From Cryptomeria japonica (lineage: Eukaryota > Streptophyta > Pinopsida > Cupressales > Cupressaceae): a stretch of DNA of 64,000 bases. A program made the translations under genes and the position numbers. The number at the start of each line of letters is the position of its first letter. Within the stretch, counting starts at the first letter, position 1. Below are positions 21,490-33,439 of the stretch, in pieces. A model generated the notes under the pieces. That model did no database searches. It was not told where the DNA came from and saw nothing but the letters and a program-made list of their open reading frames with translations. The DNA is taken from contig NC_081415.1 of NCBI RefSeq assembly GCF_030272615.1, positions 229,918,803-229,982,802 of the forward strand, written 5' to 3'.

Positions 21490-22663
21490 CACACAACATA
21501 TCATTGAAGGAGTTATCCCCAATAGCAATAGATCATTTCCCAATCACATCCATGTATGTATGATTGCCCATCAAAATCTACGGCATGTGGCAAGGCTCAA
21601 ATATAGATAACATAGACTGCGAAGATGTCATATGATGAGAAGCCCCTGGATCTAGAATCTATCTCCCTGAATCATGACTTGTAGTAGTACAAAGAGCTTG
21701 TCCCTTTCCTTTATCTGTCCCAAAAGAGTGATCCTTTCCTTTATCCTTGGAAGAAGAAGCTGATGTATACATTCTAGAAGGTAGGTTGATTTTGTTCTTC
21801 TCAAGAAGATTCTTTAACTCATCAATATCCTTCTTATAACAATGATGTTCATCATGTCCTGACTTCTTGCAATATCCACAAAAAAGATTGTCCTTATATG
21901 ATTTCCTCTTAGGTGAGAATGGTGAATCACCTTGTTGTGAAGAGGAAGATTGTGCTCCATCTTGTTGTGGTTTTGACTTAGGTTTCTTTTGATTCTTGCC
22001 TTTTCCTTGATTGCTTTGATTCCCTTTGTTAGCCACCAAAGCTTGTGGCTTTGAAGATTTGAGAATCCCCATCTTGATCAACTTAGATTTCTCAAGTATC
22101 AACATCTCTGTGAATGAATCAAATGAGGGAGAAGTATATGAGGAACCTTGAGCTAACCTATGGGTGTGAAAGCTAGATACAAAGGCTGCATACTCTGAAG
22201 GAAGCTTGTCCAACAAGTTGTAAACCAATTGAGCATCATTTTTGTCAATTCCACAATCCTTTAGCTTTGCTCTTATCTCATTTCCTTTTCTGACATAATC
22301 TTGAATTGTATCAAAATCCTTGGGATCCAAAGTTGTGAGTTCACTATGAAGCTTGTAGCCCTTAATCTCATCAACTTGATCATACAATTTCTTAAAAATA
22401 TCCCAAGCCTCTTTAATTGTGGTACACTTATCAATGTGAAAAATGAGATCATCTAATACATACTTTCTAATAGTTCCAATTGCCATAGCATTTTTAGCGA
22501 GCCATCCAAGTTGAGCATTAGGATTAGCCTTAGGATCAGGTGGTGTTTTAATAGTTCCAATTACATAATGAATGAGTCCTTTTTCCATTAGTTTACTCCA
22601 TGCCTTAATCTTCCATGATGCATAATTATGAGGAGTTAAAAGTGGAAATTTAGGAGAACCCAT
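21490..22663 (-). pseudogene. copia1 gag and protease remnant
   Basis: The gag frame is open from the Met at 22663 (MGSPKFPLLTPHNYASWKIK) to 21659. The choice of start follows the usual N-terminus of copia gag; the frame also extends upstream to 22738. Residues 1-200 are a UBN2-type gag core (the 'ASWKIKAWSKLME ... EAWDIFKKLYD' region). A zinc knuckle CGYCKKSGHDEHHC lies near residue 270, followed by a Lys/Ser-rich tail. A TAG (probably from the Trp codon of the 'W-I-L-D-S-G-A' protease motif) closes it. In the same frame the next residues are ILDPGASHHM, so the catalytic D-[ST]-G is D-P-G and the protease would be inactive. The frame reaches the insertion point of element A at 21489 and continues at 14746. 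Confidence 0.85.
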
Positions 22664-22799
22664 AGCACCAAAATGAAAAAACACAAGATAGAGAGAGGCA
22701 CAATCACACAAGACACACCCCCTAAAATACTCAATCAAGAAACCCCCCCAAAATGGTGATTTGGCACTTTATACTTAGTGCATATACAAGTAATAACAT

Positions 22800-24972
22800 T
22801 GATAATGAATTAATTGGGATGTGTAATATAACTCATTTAAACAAGATAATGAATAGTTTTGAGCCTCATGGCTTAGTCATAGGGAGGATGTTTTAGGATA
22901 AGCATGAGAAGGCTGTGAAGACGGTAAGCTAATCTCCCTTGGTCTCTCATAGGTTGAGATGGCTCCACATGTCCATCAGGCTAGTGCTTTGTGTTATTAT
23001 GTTATTATGTTATGAGGATGGCATGTGATGACACTCCACTCCTACATGTGTTCCCCCTTTATGATTTATGATTATGCTTATTGGATGCATTTATGTCCCG
23101 ATGAGTTTTACGCCTCTGAGAGTTCATTCTTGTTGTTTTGTGTGAGTTCTTGCTTGAGAGTCCTTATGTGGTTTGTATCCTTGGTTATAGGTGTTAGCTT
23201 AGGTGTAGAGTGTGTGTTGGGACCTTGTGTAATCTCCTAGCACAGATGCTTATTGGATGCATTTATGTCCCGATGAGTTTTACGCCTCTGGGAGTTCATT
23301 CTTGTTGTTTTGTGTGAGTTCTTGCCTGAGAGTCCTTGTGTGGTTTGTCTCCTTGGTTATAGGTGTCAACTTAGGTGTAGATTGTGTGTTGGGACCTTGT
23401 GTAATCTCCTAGCATGGGGGGTGGTTCCTTTGGTTCCACATGGTCGGGTGGTTGGTGCTTTTAAACCATTGGGATGTTTCTATCTTTGGATTCTTCTTGC
23501 GTGGATGATGATGCTTCTTCAAATAGTTCATGGATAATAATTGCAGCAAGAATGTAAATGATGGTGTGATTTATGTAATGAAATTCTTATGTAATGGTTG
23601 TAAAATAAATTATGTTTATGAGAAATGATTATGTTGTTCTAGTTATAGTGATAGCTTTTGGTTATGGTATGTGATTGTAATGATAAACTGTGGGTTGTAT
23701 TGTAATGTATTTATATTAAATGAAATGGATACATGAGATGTGGATAAGTATTGTGGTTCGGAATTAAATGATGCATTTTGTATTCTTGATGAGTTATGAT
23801 AATGGTAATAGCCTAGAAATGATGTCTTTAACTAGCTCTTTAAGTAGAAGAAATTATATGCCTTGGTAGGATGTATGAGTATGAGTAATATTGGAAGATA
23901 TCTTAGGAAATGTTTATAGTTGTGATTGAAAAATTTGAATTTATAGTATCATACTTCGTAGTCAGTGATCTAACAGTAGGATTGAAATCTTATAATGCTT
24001 GGGATGTAGTTGAATGTTCCTTATGAAAATATTGTATGGATGTTCTTAATGAATGGACTACTAATTTTATTAATGGAAATTACTAGTAAGTGTATGGATA
24101 GATGGTAAGATGAGTGCTTGTCTTTTAGGAAAGGATTAGAATGTATCATGTGTTATAGTTTAATAATTATATCTCCATTTGGTGGATGCTATTAGTTGTT
24201 ATGGAATTAGGATATTGTACCTTAATTTGTGTTGAGATGAATTCATGTAGTTACTTAATTTGTAATAAGATGATTGTCGATTAATTGATATAGTGTAAGA
24301 GATTTTAGGAGTATTAAATGAGCTATGGGTTAAATGTTTAGGAAGACTGCGATTATTGCTTTATGTACTTTAGGAATCATGATGAAGTAATAAGCATGCT
24401 AGGAGCGTAGAATCATAAATGATTATGTGGAAGATAATCATAAATGGAAATGGTGCTAATGCAATGTAAGGGTTAATCTTGGTATGTGAATGGTGATGTT
24501 AATAGTCGAAGGTTGGTTAATGGTAATAGAAACATTTGGACTTGGTGTATAAAATGAACCTAAGAGAAAAAAGGAAGTAGCTATGCATCGAAAGATAGAA
24601 TCTCATATTAAATGAAAGATTAAGTAGGTTGCATATCATGAGTTTTAGGTATGGCTATGATGCACCTATGTGTGTATAATGATTAAGATTATGAGGTATT
24701 GATCTAGAAGAAAGTAAATGTTTATTTCTAAATGTAGGTAGATTAAGTAATGTTGTTGAGATACCCTAGGGAGGTAGTAGTAATGATTTATTGTATTCCG
24801 CTTGCATAATTGTTTGAATAGCTTGAGTGAATTATTCTATGTTCATAACACTTAAATGTTGTTGTGTGCTCGTTGCATTGCTTAAGTGATGTTATGTGTT
24901 GTATTGTTAAAAAACAATTAAATTAGTGTGTTTTTAGCTATATTTCTCTAGGGTATTTTGGTGGGCATTACA
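22800..24972 (-). mobile_element. dispersed repeat R1 copy 2, candidate solo LTR
   Basis: About 2.17 kb with the same ends as 1562-2545. On the minus strand it starts TGTAATGCCCACCAAAATAC and ends TATCA. The middle is ATG/TGATG-rich and non-coding. It contains a 172-bp tandem duplication. It separates copia1 (whose 5' LTR is lost at this point) from element B. No matching target duplication is seen (AACAT left, TGTAC right), so a rearrangement or older decay is possible. Confidence 0.5.
23076..23419. repeat. 172-bp tandem duplication inside R1 copy 2
   Basis: The block starting GCTTATTGGATGCATTTATG occurs at 23076 and 23248, each followed by about 170 bp of nearly the same sequence up to the words CTCCTAGCA. 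R1 copy 1 has a single unit, so the duplication is specific to this copy. Confidence 0.9.
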
Positions 24973-25824
24973 TGTACTGACAGACACTTCACATATACTT
25001 CATTGGCACTAGCACTGGCACCGGCACCAACAGGGCAAAATGATTTCTTTGGTCATTGACAATGCAAGCCGACATGATTTAGTAAAGGTTATCGATATTG
25101 GAGGCCGACATATCTGGATCCAACATCGGTAATTGGTTTTAATGTTTATGCATTTATGTTATCTGGCCGACATGTAAATTGATATTGTATATATCTTTGT
25201 AAGCCAACATAAGGCATGTGAATTTGTATAGGGTATATAAGTCAGTTTGATAGACCATTTTGATATAGCAATGAGATAGGATTATGGATATGCGAATGTA
25301 ATATGATGCGAAATATATTAGAGAGAGTATGTGAGGAAATCCATGTATGGGTTATTCCGGTAAAGGATTTAGGGTTTCAGACCAAAACCGACAGAGCTTA
25401 AACCAGAACTATATTCTATTATAGAAGATGTTGTTTTAGCAGTTCACACTCTCTAAGTTGTAGTCTGGAATTTTATGTAGTCAGTGAGGCTCCTTTTGTG
25501 ATTGAGCAGTGGGCTCTAGGCTGTAAGCCTTCCTGCAAGTGCATACCCCTCATATTTTGTAATATCTCTTCATATGGCCAGTGGATTGATATTGTGGGTC
25601 ACAAATCCCACCGTGGTTTTTCCTCTTTGAGGTTTTCCATGTGTAAATCTGTGTGTTATGAATCTGATTTATGTGATTGGCTTATTGGTTGCTTTACTTC
25701 TTTCAATTATGTATGTACCGGTATACCGGTTGGTGTATGCATGTTGTAATAAGGATAAAATTAATCATTCCAGTATAACACTGATTCACCCCCCCTCCCC
25801 TCTGAGTGCTATTGGATTCCAACA
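24973..25824 (+). repeat. 5' LTR of element B
   Basis: It ends GGATTCCAACA one base before the primer site, and its last ~60 bp (CTGATTCACCCCCCCTCCCC) match the element A LTR end. The start is set at TGTACTGACAG directly after the R1 repeat and may be slightly off. Confidence 0.65.
25231..25241 (+). promoter_or_regulatory. TATA-like box in element B LTR
   Basis: GGTATATAAGT, about 260 bp into the LTR, a good core-promoter candidate. Confidence 0.5.
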
Positions 25825-25826
25825 AT

Positions 25827-25839
25827 TGGTATCAGAGCC
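25827..25839 (+). promoter_or_regulatory. primer binding site of element B (initiator Met)
   Basis: TGGTATCAGAGCC, the plain consensus for priming by initiator-methionine tRNA, two bases after the LTR end. Confidence 0.9.
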
Positions 25840-25892
25840 TTGTGCCTCGGAGGAAGTTTAACAACTTGAGGAAGATCCTGAAACCGGAATCC

Positions 25893-26912
25893 ATGGATAT
25901 GGCTTTGGAGAAGCAACTTGAGATGGCACTTGAAGATTATGATATTGAAAGGTTGAAGAACTTAAAACTACAAGATGAATTGAATTCTACTAAGGAATTC
26001 ATTCTTGTCCTATAAGAGAGGCTATGATCTATTCAAGCTAGGAGGAAGGAACTTTTGCAAAGTCAGGATGATGAAGAGAAAAATGCACTTAAGGAACAAT
26101 GTCAAAAATTGAGTCAGGAGAACACTGTTATGAAAAATAAAATGCAAGTTATAAGTATGAGGATGTCTAAGGAGATTGAGGACAGAAAGAATAATGAATA
26201 AAATCTTGTTGTATCCCTGAAGAACAAATTTGAAGAATGTGGCAGGTTGGTTCATGAGATGATATTTTGAGAATTGATTTAGTATTAATCCCAAAGTAAT
26301 GAATAAGAGCTTGAGAGAGAAATGATAATTCTGAGAGAAGATTTAACTACTGCAAGTGAGTATAAAGAAAAAATCAAGATTAGCTCAGCACAACTAGATG
26401 AGTTACTGAAGAGATAAAGGCAGATTGGAGATTCCAGTGGAAGTGGATTTGAGCAAGGACAAAGTTATGGTATTGCTAATGAAGATAAAAAACATAAGGC
26501 ACCGGTAAGGCAATTTAATGCTTATAAATTCAATGGTAGATCTTTTGTTTGCAATAGATTTGGTCACATGGCTAGGAAATGTAGAAATAGAGCAAATCAA
26601 AACCCCGATTCTGCTCCCGATAAATGTTCCAAATGCAATAAGTATGGTCATAAAACATAAGATTGTAGAATGAATGTTAAATGTTATGCATGTGGAAAAT
26701 TTGGACATATGGCTAATCAGTATAGATCAAGCAATTTCACCGGTTTTAGCAAAGCAATTCAACGGAACAATGTTACATGTTATGCATGTAATGAGGTTGG
26801 ACATATTGCTAAATTCTGTAGAAGCATAAATCCACTAGTTCGTAATGGAGGATCAAATGAGAAAGGAAAAGAGAAGGTTAGTGAAATCTGGAAAGATCAT
26901 ACTCTGGGTTAG
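25893..26912 (+). pseudogene. element B gag-like protein, broken
   Basis: Aligns along its whole length with the element A gag: a coiled-coil part (KQLEMALEDYDIERLKNLKL) followed by four CCHC segments near 26550-26830. In this copy knuckles two (CSKCNKYGHKT, then a stop before the last Cys) and four (CYACNEVGHIAKFC) have the residues that A has lost. The third ends in Tyr instead of Cys, and the first lacks its leading Cys. Several in-frame stops lie between 26013 and 26420. It is a dead copy, but it shows that the ancestral protein had four complete knuckles. Confidence 0.8.
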
Positions 26913-27381
26913 AAAGACTAGAGAACAATCATTAGATGGGAATGTCCCAGTTACTTATCTGATAGAGGAGGCTGCTCCTGCACCAACAGGGAGCTCATCC
27001 GATAACTGAGGCTGATGCCTTAGGGGTAGGCAAAATTCATGAAGATGTTGCATATGCCTCGGGAAGAGGTTCTAGAAGATGTTCCAAATATTGGAGATGA
27101 TTATCCAGCATGGATATGTTCTGAGAAAGATCCAGTATCTTTCACTGGTAGTCATTTATGTCAATGGAAGATTAGGGTTTTTATCGGAGGTTAAAAGGTC
27201 GAATTCATTTCATTGTTGATCACCTTGCACTTAGAGCGATTTTAGAGCGATTCAAAGTGACTAAGAGAAATCAAAGGCAATTTAGAGCAATCAGATTTCT
27301 TCTTGAGCGATTTCACCGAAGTCTGGAAGAATTTGTTGGAGGTTTTCATTGAGAGTGATCAAAAGGTATTTATCTTTAAAC

Positions 27382-29203
27382 ATGGAAGTGGGATCATCAT
27401 CTATTCCTGCTTTTGTTGCAAACCCGACTGTGGTAGAGGTCAAGGACCGCCCTAGGCCAATTTTCAAGTGGTATCCACATGTGGCTACCCTGGAATATTT
27501 GGTTGGAGCATTTTCTCATGTTCCAGAGGGAGTTGTCTATGTAGAGGATGTTAGGGAATATATTCATTGTCACATTGAGGACTTGGGAAATTCTGAAATT
27601 AAGGGCATGCATATGAGTGAGCTAATGGGAGAATCTGGAAAGATTAAATTGACATTCAACCATATTGAAGACCTAGTGTTTATCGACATTCTAGATATTC
27701 CAAAATTTGAGGATGAGATAATTAGATATGTCTTGAGTAGAGTACATGGGGAATTTATATGGTTAAATAGACCTTACAAAATCACCATGGAAGCCATCCA
27801 GACAATCACTAGTTTACCATCGGTTGGGTAACATCCAGACAAGAAAGTTTCAAATGATTTCGTGAAAAGATCACTGGCGTGACATCTAACAAAAGATCCA
27901 TGAAAGTGAGCACTATCACCGACATGGACATCAAATTTGGTAGTATGATCATCGGGTATAAGGTAACTCAGTCAAATCGACTGAATTCTGTTTCTAGTTC
28001 ATGCATTTTTGTTGCATACAAAATGATGAGAGAGAATGTAAAATTAGATCTATGCGGTTGGATGCTAGATGAGTTGTTAATAAATCTAGGGAAGATTAAG
28101 GGTGAAAAGAAGGGTACATTTCGGTATGGCAACTTGATAGTTTGCCTGATGTTATATTTCATGAATGATACACCCGGTTTTGGTAAGAGGCAATGGGATT
28201 TTGACATCCTGGTAGGGAGACAATTGAAACAGTCAATTGCTTCTTTAGGAAGTCAAAGAGATGATAAGGTATGGGGATATTTCAAAGCATTCTAGAAATC
28301 TATGAGGTCTAGGGTAAGGGTACCTGAGCATATTATAGAAAAATATTCAATAGACATATGCTTCATGGTAAAGAAGGATGAGACACTTATGGAAGAAGTT
28401 GAACCCCGAAAGATTTGGATTGAAGAAATGGGCTATGAGGTGGATGCATAGATTCTTGATGCCTATGCAAAAAATGTTGATTGATGCACCAATTGACGAG
28501 GCAGAGAAACCCTGTGGTACTACACAACATAAAACTCAAGAGGTTGAAACAGAGTTCAACCAGAAGAAAAGAGAGAAGCAGGAAGGGAAAGCAAGAAAAT
28601 TTGTGGAGAAGGTCTTAAAGGACATCAAAGAATTAATTGATGCTATCCTGGAGAAAGGAAGAAAGAGGAAGAGTCATGAAGTTCATATTGAGCCTGTTAC
28701 TGCAGAATCAGAATCTGATGATAATACACCATTGGCATTTAAGAGGGTTGTGAGAAAGAAAATAGAAGAGACAAAGGCAAAAGCTAAGAACCAACCAGTT
28801 AGGAAGGTTAAAATCAAAATACCGGCACAAAAAGCAAGCACCAAAGGAAACACCTTCAACTGCATCCGGTATTGCAAAAAGGAAAAAGAAGATCGACATC
28901 GACTTAGCAATTGAATCTGGTAATGAGACTATCATACCACCTAAAACTTGTGCAGAATTAGTAGATGAAATCACTAAAAATGGCATGTTGAAGAATGTTC
29001 AATTTTATTATGAGCACTTAGAGGATGATGAACATAGAGAGGTAGAGGAAGCAATCTTATTATACTTGGATATTTATAAGAAAACCTTAATAGAAATAGA
29101 AAATCAAATACCGGCTGAATTGTATAATATGTTAGATGCTAGAAGATTGTCAAATATGCAAGAAGATAAGAATATTAAAATTCAAGAGCTATTATCTATC
29201 TTG
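27382..29203 (+). pseudogene. element B copy of the unknown long frame, broken and truncated
   Basis: Homologous to residues 1 to about 590 of the element A frame. The readable pieces are 27382-27831 (MEVGSSSIPAF..., YIHCHIEDLG, RYVLSRVHGEFIWLN), 27879-28295 (KGTFRYGNLIVCLMLYF), 28378-28914 (basic, Lys/Glu-rich) and 28985-29203 (helical block ending KIQELLSIL). Frame breaks or stops lie near 27830-27880, 28296, 28450 and 28860. The order of the globular, basic and helical parts is the same as in A. The break at 29203 is the junction with gypsy1. Confidence 0.8.
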
Positions 29204-31298
29204 AGGTGTGATAAACATGATTCTTGCCCCCGATCCATGTCTAGTATATGATCCATCAAAGTAAAGTTTCCACAGTTGTGTTGTTGTGATCATGAAGATC
29301 TCTTCATCTAGAAAATTGGAAACAAGAGGATGATCACCTGTGAGGGGTGCATCGGCCAACTAATCTGCAATAAATTGCCCCTTGATAGCCTTACGGTCCA
29401 CATATTCAATGTCAAATTCACTGAGAATCATCACCCATTTGGCCAAGCGGCCTGTCAATGCTACTTTGCTGAGTAAGTACTTTAGTGGATCGATCTTTGC
29501 AATGAGTTGTACTTTATGTGTTAACAGGTAGTGCCTCAGTTTAGTGGCTACCAAGATTACTGCTAGGCAAGCTCGCTCAATAGGTGTATAATTGAGTTCA
29601 TAGCCGACCAGTGTGCGAGAGATATAGTAAATAACACACTCTTTCCCTTCTGTATTGTGTTGTGCCAACAATATTCCTAATGTCGTATTTGTTGCTGAAA
29701 TATAGAGAAATAGAGGTCTACTTGGATCTGATGGGATCAATAATGGTGTATTCATGAGATAGTCCTTAAGCATCTGGAATGCTTGCTGGCATCTGGCATC
29801 CCATTGAAAGTGGATGTTTTTTATGTAATAGATGTGTGAAGTGATGACACTTATCTGCTAGTTGTGCAATGAATCTTCGGATGGATTGTAGCTGCCCTTG
29901 TAGTGTCCTTAGTTGATTGTTGTTCCTTGGAGGTGGCATGTCCATGATTTCTTTGACCTTTTTTGGGTCGACCTCAATCCCTTTGCTTGAGATAATGTAT
30001 CCTAGAAGCTTCCCTGAGGTTACTCCAAAGACACATTTCTTTGGGTTGAGTCGAACATGATATTGTTATAGTTTGTCAAATATTTTATCTAATATTTCTA
30101 GATGACCTTCTCTTGTTAATGATTTTGCCAATAAGTCATCGACATAATCCTCCATTATGGTATGCATCATATCATGAAATATGGTGGTCATAGCTCTTTG
30201 ATAGGTCGCCCCTGCATTCTTTAGACCAAAAGGTATTACATTCTAATAGTATGTTCCCCATGGACATGTGAAGGCAGTCTTATGTTGATCTTCTGGTGTG
30301 ATCTTTATCTAGTTGTACCTTGAAAAGCCATCCCTAAGAGAAAGCATGGCATGGTCTACTGTTAGGTCCATGATCATGTCGATGTTGGGTAGGGGGAAGT
30401 CATCTTTAGGACATGCCTTGTTCAAATCTCATAAATCTGTACAGATGCGGATGCCCCCATTTGGTTTGCCGACAGGTACAATATTGGAGATCCAATCTTC
30501 ATAATCAGTTGGTCTAATAAAACCAACATCCAGGAGTTTCTTAAGTTCTACTTTGATTAGTACCGCAATCTAGGGGTGCATCTTGCGAAGCACTTGTTTT
30601 ACTGGTTTAGCTCCTTCTGCCACGGTGAGGTGATGCATGACCAAATCAGGATCTAAACCAAGCATGTCTGCATATGACCATGCGAAGTTGATCTAACACT
30701 TCTGGAAGAATTCTACAAACTTAGGTTGTTCTTCTGGAGTTAAAAGAGATGCCAGATGTATTTGGTGAGGAGTCTTAGGGGTCCCCACATTGAATTATTT
30801 TATTTCCTTGATGAGGATCGTTGATCGGTCCTGATTTGTACTAGAGGGGAGGATGTCAACCCTTTCATCTGTAGGTGCCTCAGAGAGGTTTTCACCATTG
30901 GATACACTCTTTCTTTTTACTTTTTTGGGATCAAATAGTGCCACAGTGTGGTTTTCACTGGAAGATCCATGTTTTATTGTGATATTTTTGCAACTGAAAG
31001 GTTTGGCATCTGCCCCAAAGTATGTTGTGCTATTAAGTTGTATGGCAAATCCACCTTTGTGATCCCCGCTTGGTATGTTATCCCATAGTTCTGAAAATTC
31101 AATGATCGCCTCATCATTTTGGAATTGGTCAAGGCATGGCGGATTTGTTTGGTTCCATTCAATGAGTTCAGGATGGATAATGGGCATTACCACATCGATC
31201 AGGTTAAGTTCATAAGATGTGTCAGTGAGGGTTAAGACGTTGTGGTGAAGGTCGTTGATGGTACTCTCCCTGTCAGAATCAGGCATAGGATGTGACAT
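29203..31298 (-). pseudogene. gypsy1 reverse transcriptase and RNase H, decayed
   Basis: From 31298 a linker with the motif HPELIEWNQ is followed by RT. Readable RT landmarks include the FAWSY.DM.GLDP block, VPVGKPNGGIRIC, KDDFPLPNIDM, and YVDD (codons at 30135-30146), the catalytic box. Several single stops interrupt this frame. Near 29800 the frame changes, and 29360-29773 carries the RNase H part (LNYTPIERACLAVILVATKL, IDPLKYLLSK). From about 29300 to 29203 an LYFDGS segment begins a second, archaeal-like RNase H, which is typical of the Tat lineage. It is cut by the junction. No integrase follows. Confidence 0.85.
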
Positions 31299-31549
31299 AG
31301 GGTTTGTGGAAGGTGTTTCTAGTTCAAGAACCGAAGAGGTTTTAATATGTGCTTCTTCGTAAATAGGGATTTATTTGCGAGGTGGAGATGGAGATGCGTC
31401 TTCCTCATCTGAAGTATTGGGATGTACAAAATCAAATTCCCACTCATGTGAGCCGGTCTCTGAGTCGCTTTCCAACATCTGATTACTATACCAAACTGGG
31501 ATATATTTTAAGTTAAACATTGTAGGTGTAATCAACTGATGTACCTTTG

Positions 31550-31935
31550 GAGATGGAATGGTTGGTGCGGCGGGGAGGATTATTGGTATCATTGAATCTG
31601 ATACTGGGAGTATCAGTGTTGTTGAATCTGTTGTTTTTGACGGAATTAGCAGTGCTATCGATATTGTTGGGGGTTATGATACTGCTAATGGTGTTGTTGA
31701 TACAGTTGCTGCTACTGATGGGGTTGTTGGTTTGATTGGTGTTGCAGGGAGGTTTATCGGTGATGTGGGTAATATTATCAATGTTGCTAGTGGGATAATG
31801 GGTTTTGCAGGTATTTTTAGTGGTGTGAGTAGTGTTGTGGATGGTCTTGATGGGATTCTCAGCCTTGTTGGGGCAGTTGGTGTGGTTCTTGGTGCTGTTG
31901 ATATAATCAAGGGTGGTCTATTTAGAGTATTAGGC
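31550..31935 (-). repeat. Pro/Thr-rich low-complexity linker in gypsy1
   Basis: On the coding strand this stretch gives a Pro/Thr/Ile-rich region (TTPTAPTRLRIPSRPSTT-like) between protease and RT, built from irregular GTTG/ATTG-type repeats. It is probably an expandable spacer. The long glycine/valine-rich frame on the opposite strand is only its shadow. Confidence 0.6.
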
Positions 31936-32141
31936 TGATATAGAGGTTTGTTGGGTTCCCTTTGAGCCTAAGCTTAGGAAGAGTGTCCTTTTGAAAACCT
32001 AATCCAGTGTTATCTTTAGGCTTTAATTCAGGCTACAATGACTTGTGTCATCCTTGCTTGCAAGGTCCCAAAGCACTCTGACCATCATAGCCCATTCTTT
32101 GCATAATGGTAAGGCCTTTTCCATGTTGATTTGTGGGAAGC

Positions 32142-33134
32142 TTAGCCTATGGGATTTTTCATGGTGATAGGGTCTTTATAGATACATTCTACTAAGTCAT
32201 CATCTCTGGTCTCCTCTTCCTGACTCTTTCCAAGGATAAAAGGCACCAAAGTGCATGCTAGCTTGACTAGTGGTGTTTGAAGTAACCTTTGAGGCTTACC
32301 ATGAGTTCTAGGGGAAGTGGGTAGTTTCCCAACACAAAAGAGTTGACTTAGATTGTATTCCCCAGGACCTTCCTCTACCATTTTCATTTTTAGCTTCTCT
32401 TGCTTTGTTATAGTGTTGTTTGAATTGGAAAGAGAGGCTGGACTAACATATGATGTGGATGGGATAGCTTCTTTGTTGTTAGGAGTGATAATCTCTAGTT
32501 GATGGTTGATATTGTTACAATATGCAAATGGATTTGCATCACCAAGGATTGTAATTTCTACACCATTATGAGGGAACTTGATACACTGGTGATAAGTGGA
32601 TGGAATGACTTGCATGGCGTGTATCCAAAGTCTTCCTAAAAACAAATTATATGGCAGAGGAAAGTCCAAAACTTGACATATGATGTGTTTCACCACTGGG
32701 CCCACTTGGATTGGTAACACAACTGCTCCTTTTGAAGAACGCTGTGCATCATCATAGGCTTCTATGGTTATCTTTTTGCGGGGGTCCACTGATTCAACTG
32801 ATTATCCCAATGTTGTGACCAATTGTAATGTACATATATTTAGGCCCACTCCATTGTCAATCAAGACTCACTTGATCCTGTGTTGGTTGATAAATCCTTC
32901 AATATGGAGTGAGGCATTATGAGGTTGTTGGAAGGATGTATTGTCGCTTTCAGAGAAAGTGAGACATGGTGATGATCTCAGATTACCAACCATAGCTTGA
33001 TATTGATCTATATTTATATTGGTAGGGACTGACACCTCTTGGAGAGCTTGATCCAAGATTGTTTTATGAGACGGGGATAGGCGCAAAATCTCTAAGATGG
33101 ATATAAGTGTAGATGTCTTATCTAATTGTTCCAC
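32142..33134 (-). pseudogene. gypsy1 protease region
   Basis: From 33134 to 32868 lies the part preceding the protease. The active-site segment is VLIDNGVGLN, with D-N-G at 32850-32858 where retropepsins have D-[ST]-G. After a stop the frame continues from 32789 with the ITIEAYDDAQRSSKG and PYNLFLGRLWIHAM blocks, which are typical of Tat-type protease domains. D-N-G and D-G-G variants are found in this lineage, so the active site alone does not prove inactivity. The stops do. Confidence 0.75.
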
Positions 33135-33439
33135 AAGGTTATACTATTTTGGGATGGAGGTTGTGCTTTGTGGAGCTGCTTTAATGGTGATCTTGCTATG
33201 ACGCGTAACAACATTGCAGGTAGGGTTTGGATCTTTGATGGCGATGGTTGTAATTTGTTCATTGGCATCATATAGGTGATTTACAGTGTAATTATAGGTG
33301 ACTCGCGTATAATCAGTTGTATCTATGTTTCACCTTGAAGTGGAAGGACCCCTTTGATCTTGTGATGGAAGCAGATTCTTAAAAATGAGATGATCATTAT
33401 TTGAGGTTTTTGGGTTGTGTCCTTCAATTTCAATTTCTC

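Larger units (their letters stand above)
24973..29203 (+). mobile_element. element B: truncated, diverged relative of element A
   Basis: Plus-strand element with a 5' LTR (about 24973-25824), primer site, gag-like gene with several stops, and the first half of the long unknown frame. It breaks off at about 29203, where minus-strand gypsy1 sequence starts. Its 3' half, polypurine tract and 3' LTR are missing. Gene order and spacing are the same as in element A. Confidence 0.85.

Noticed and set aside
31558-31938. Glycine/valine-rich 126-residue protein on the plus strand
   Set aside because: It lies opposite the Pro/Thr-rich linker of gypsy1 and is explained by its low-complexity repeat.
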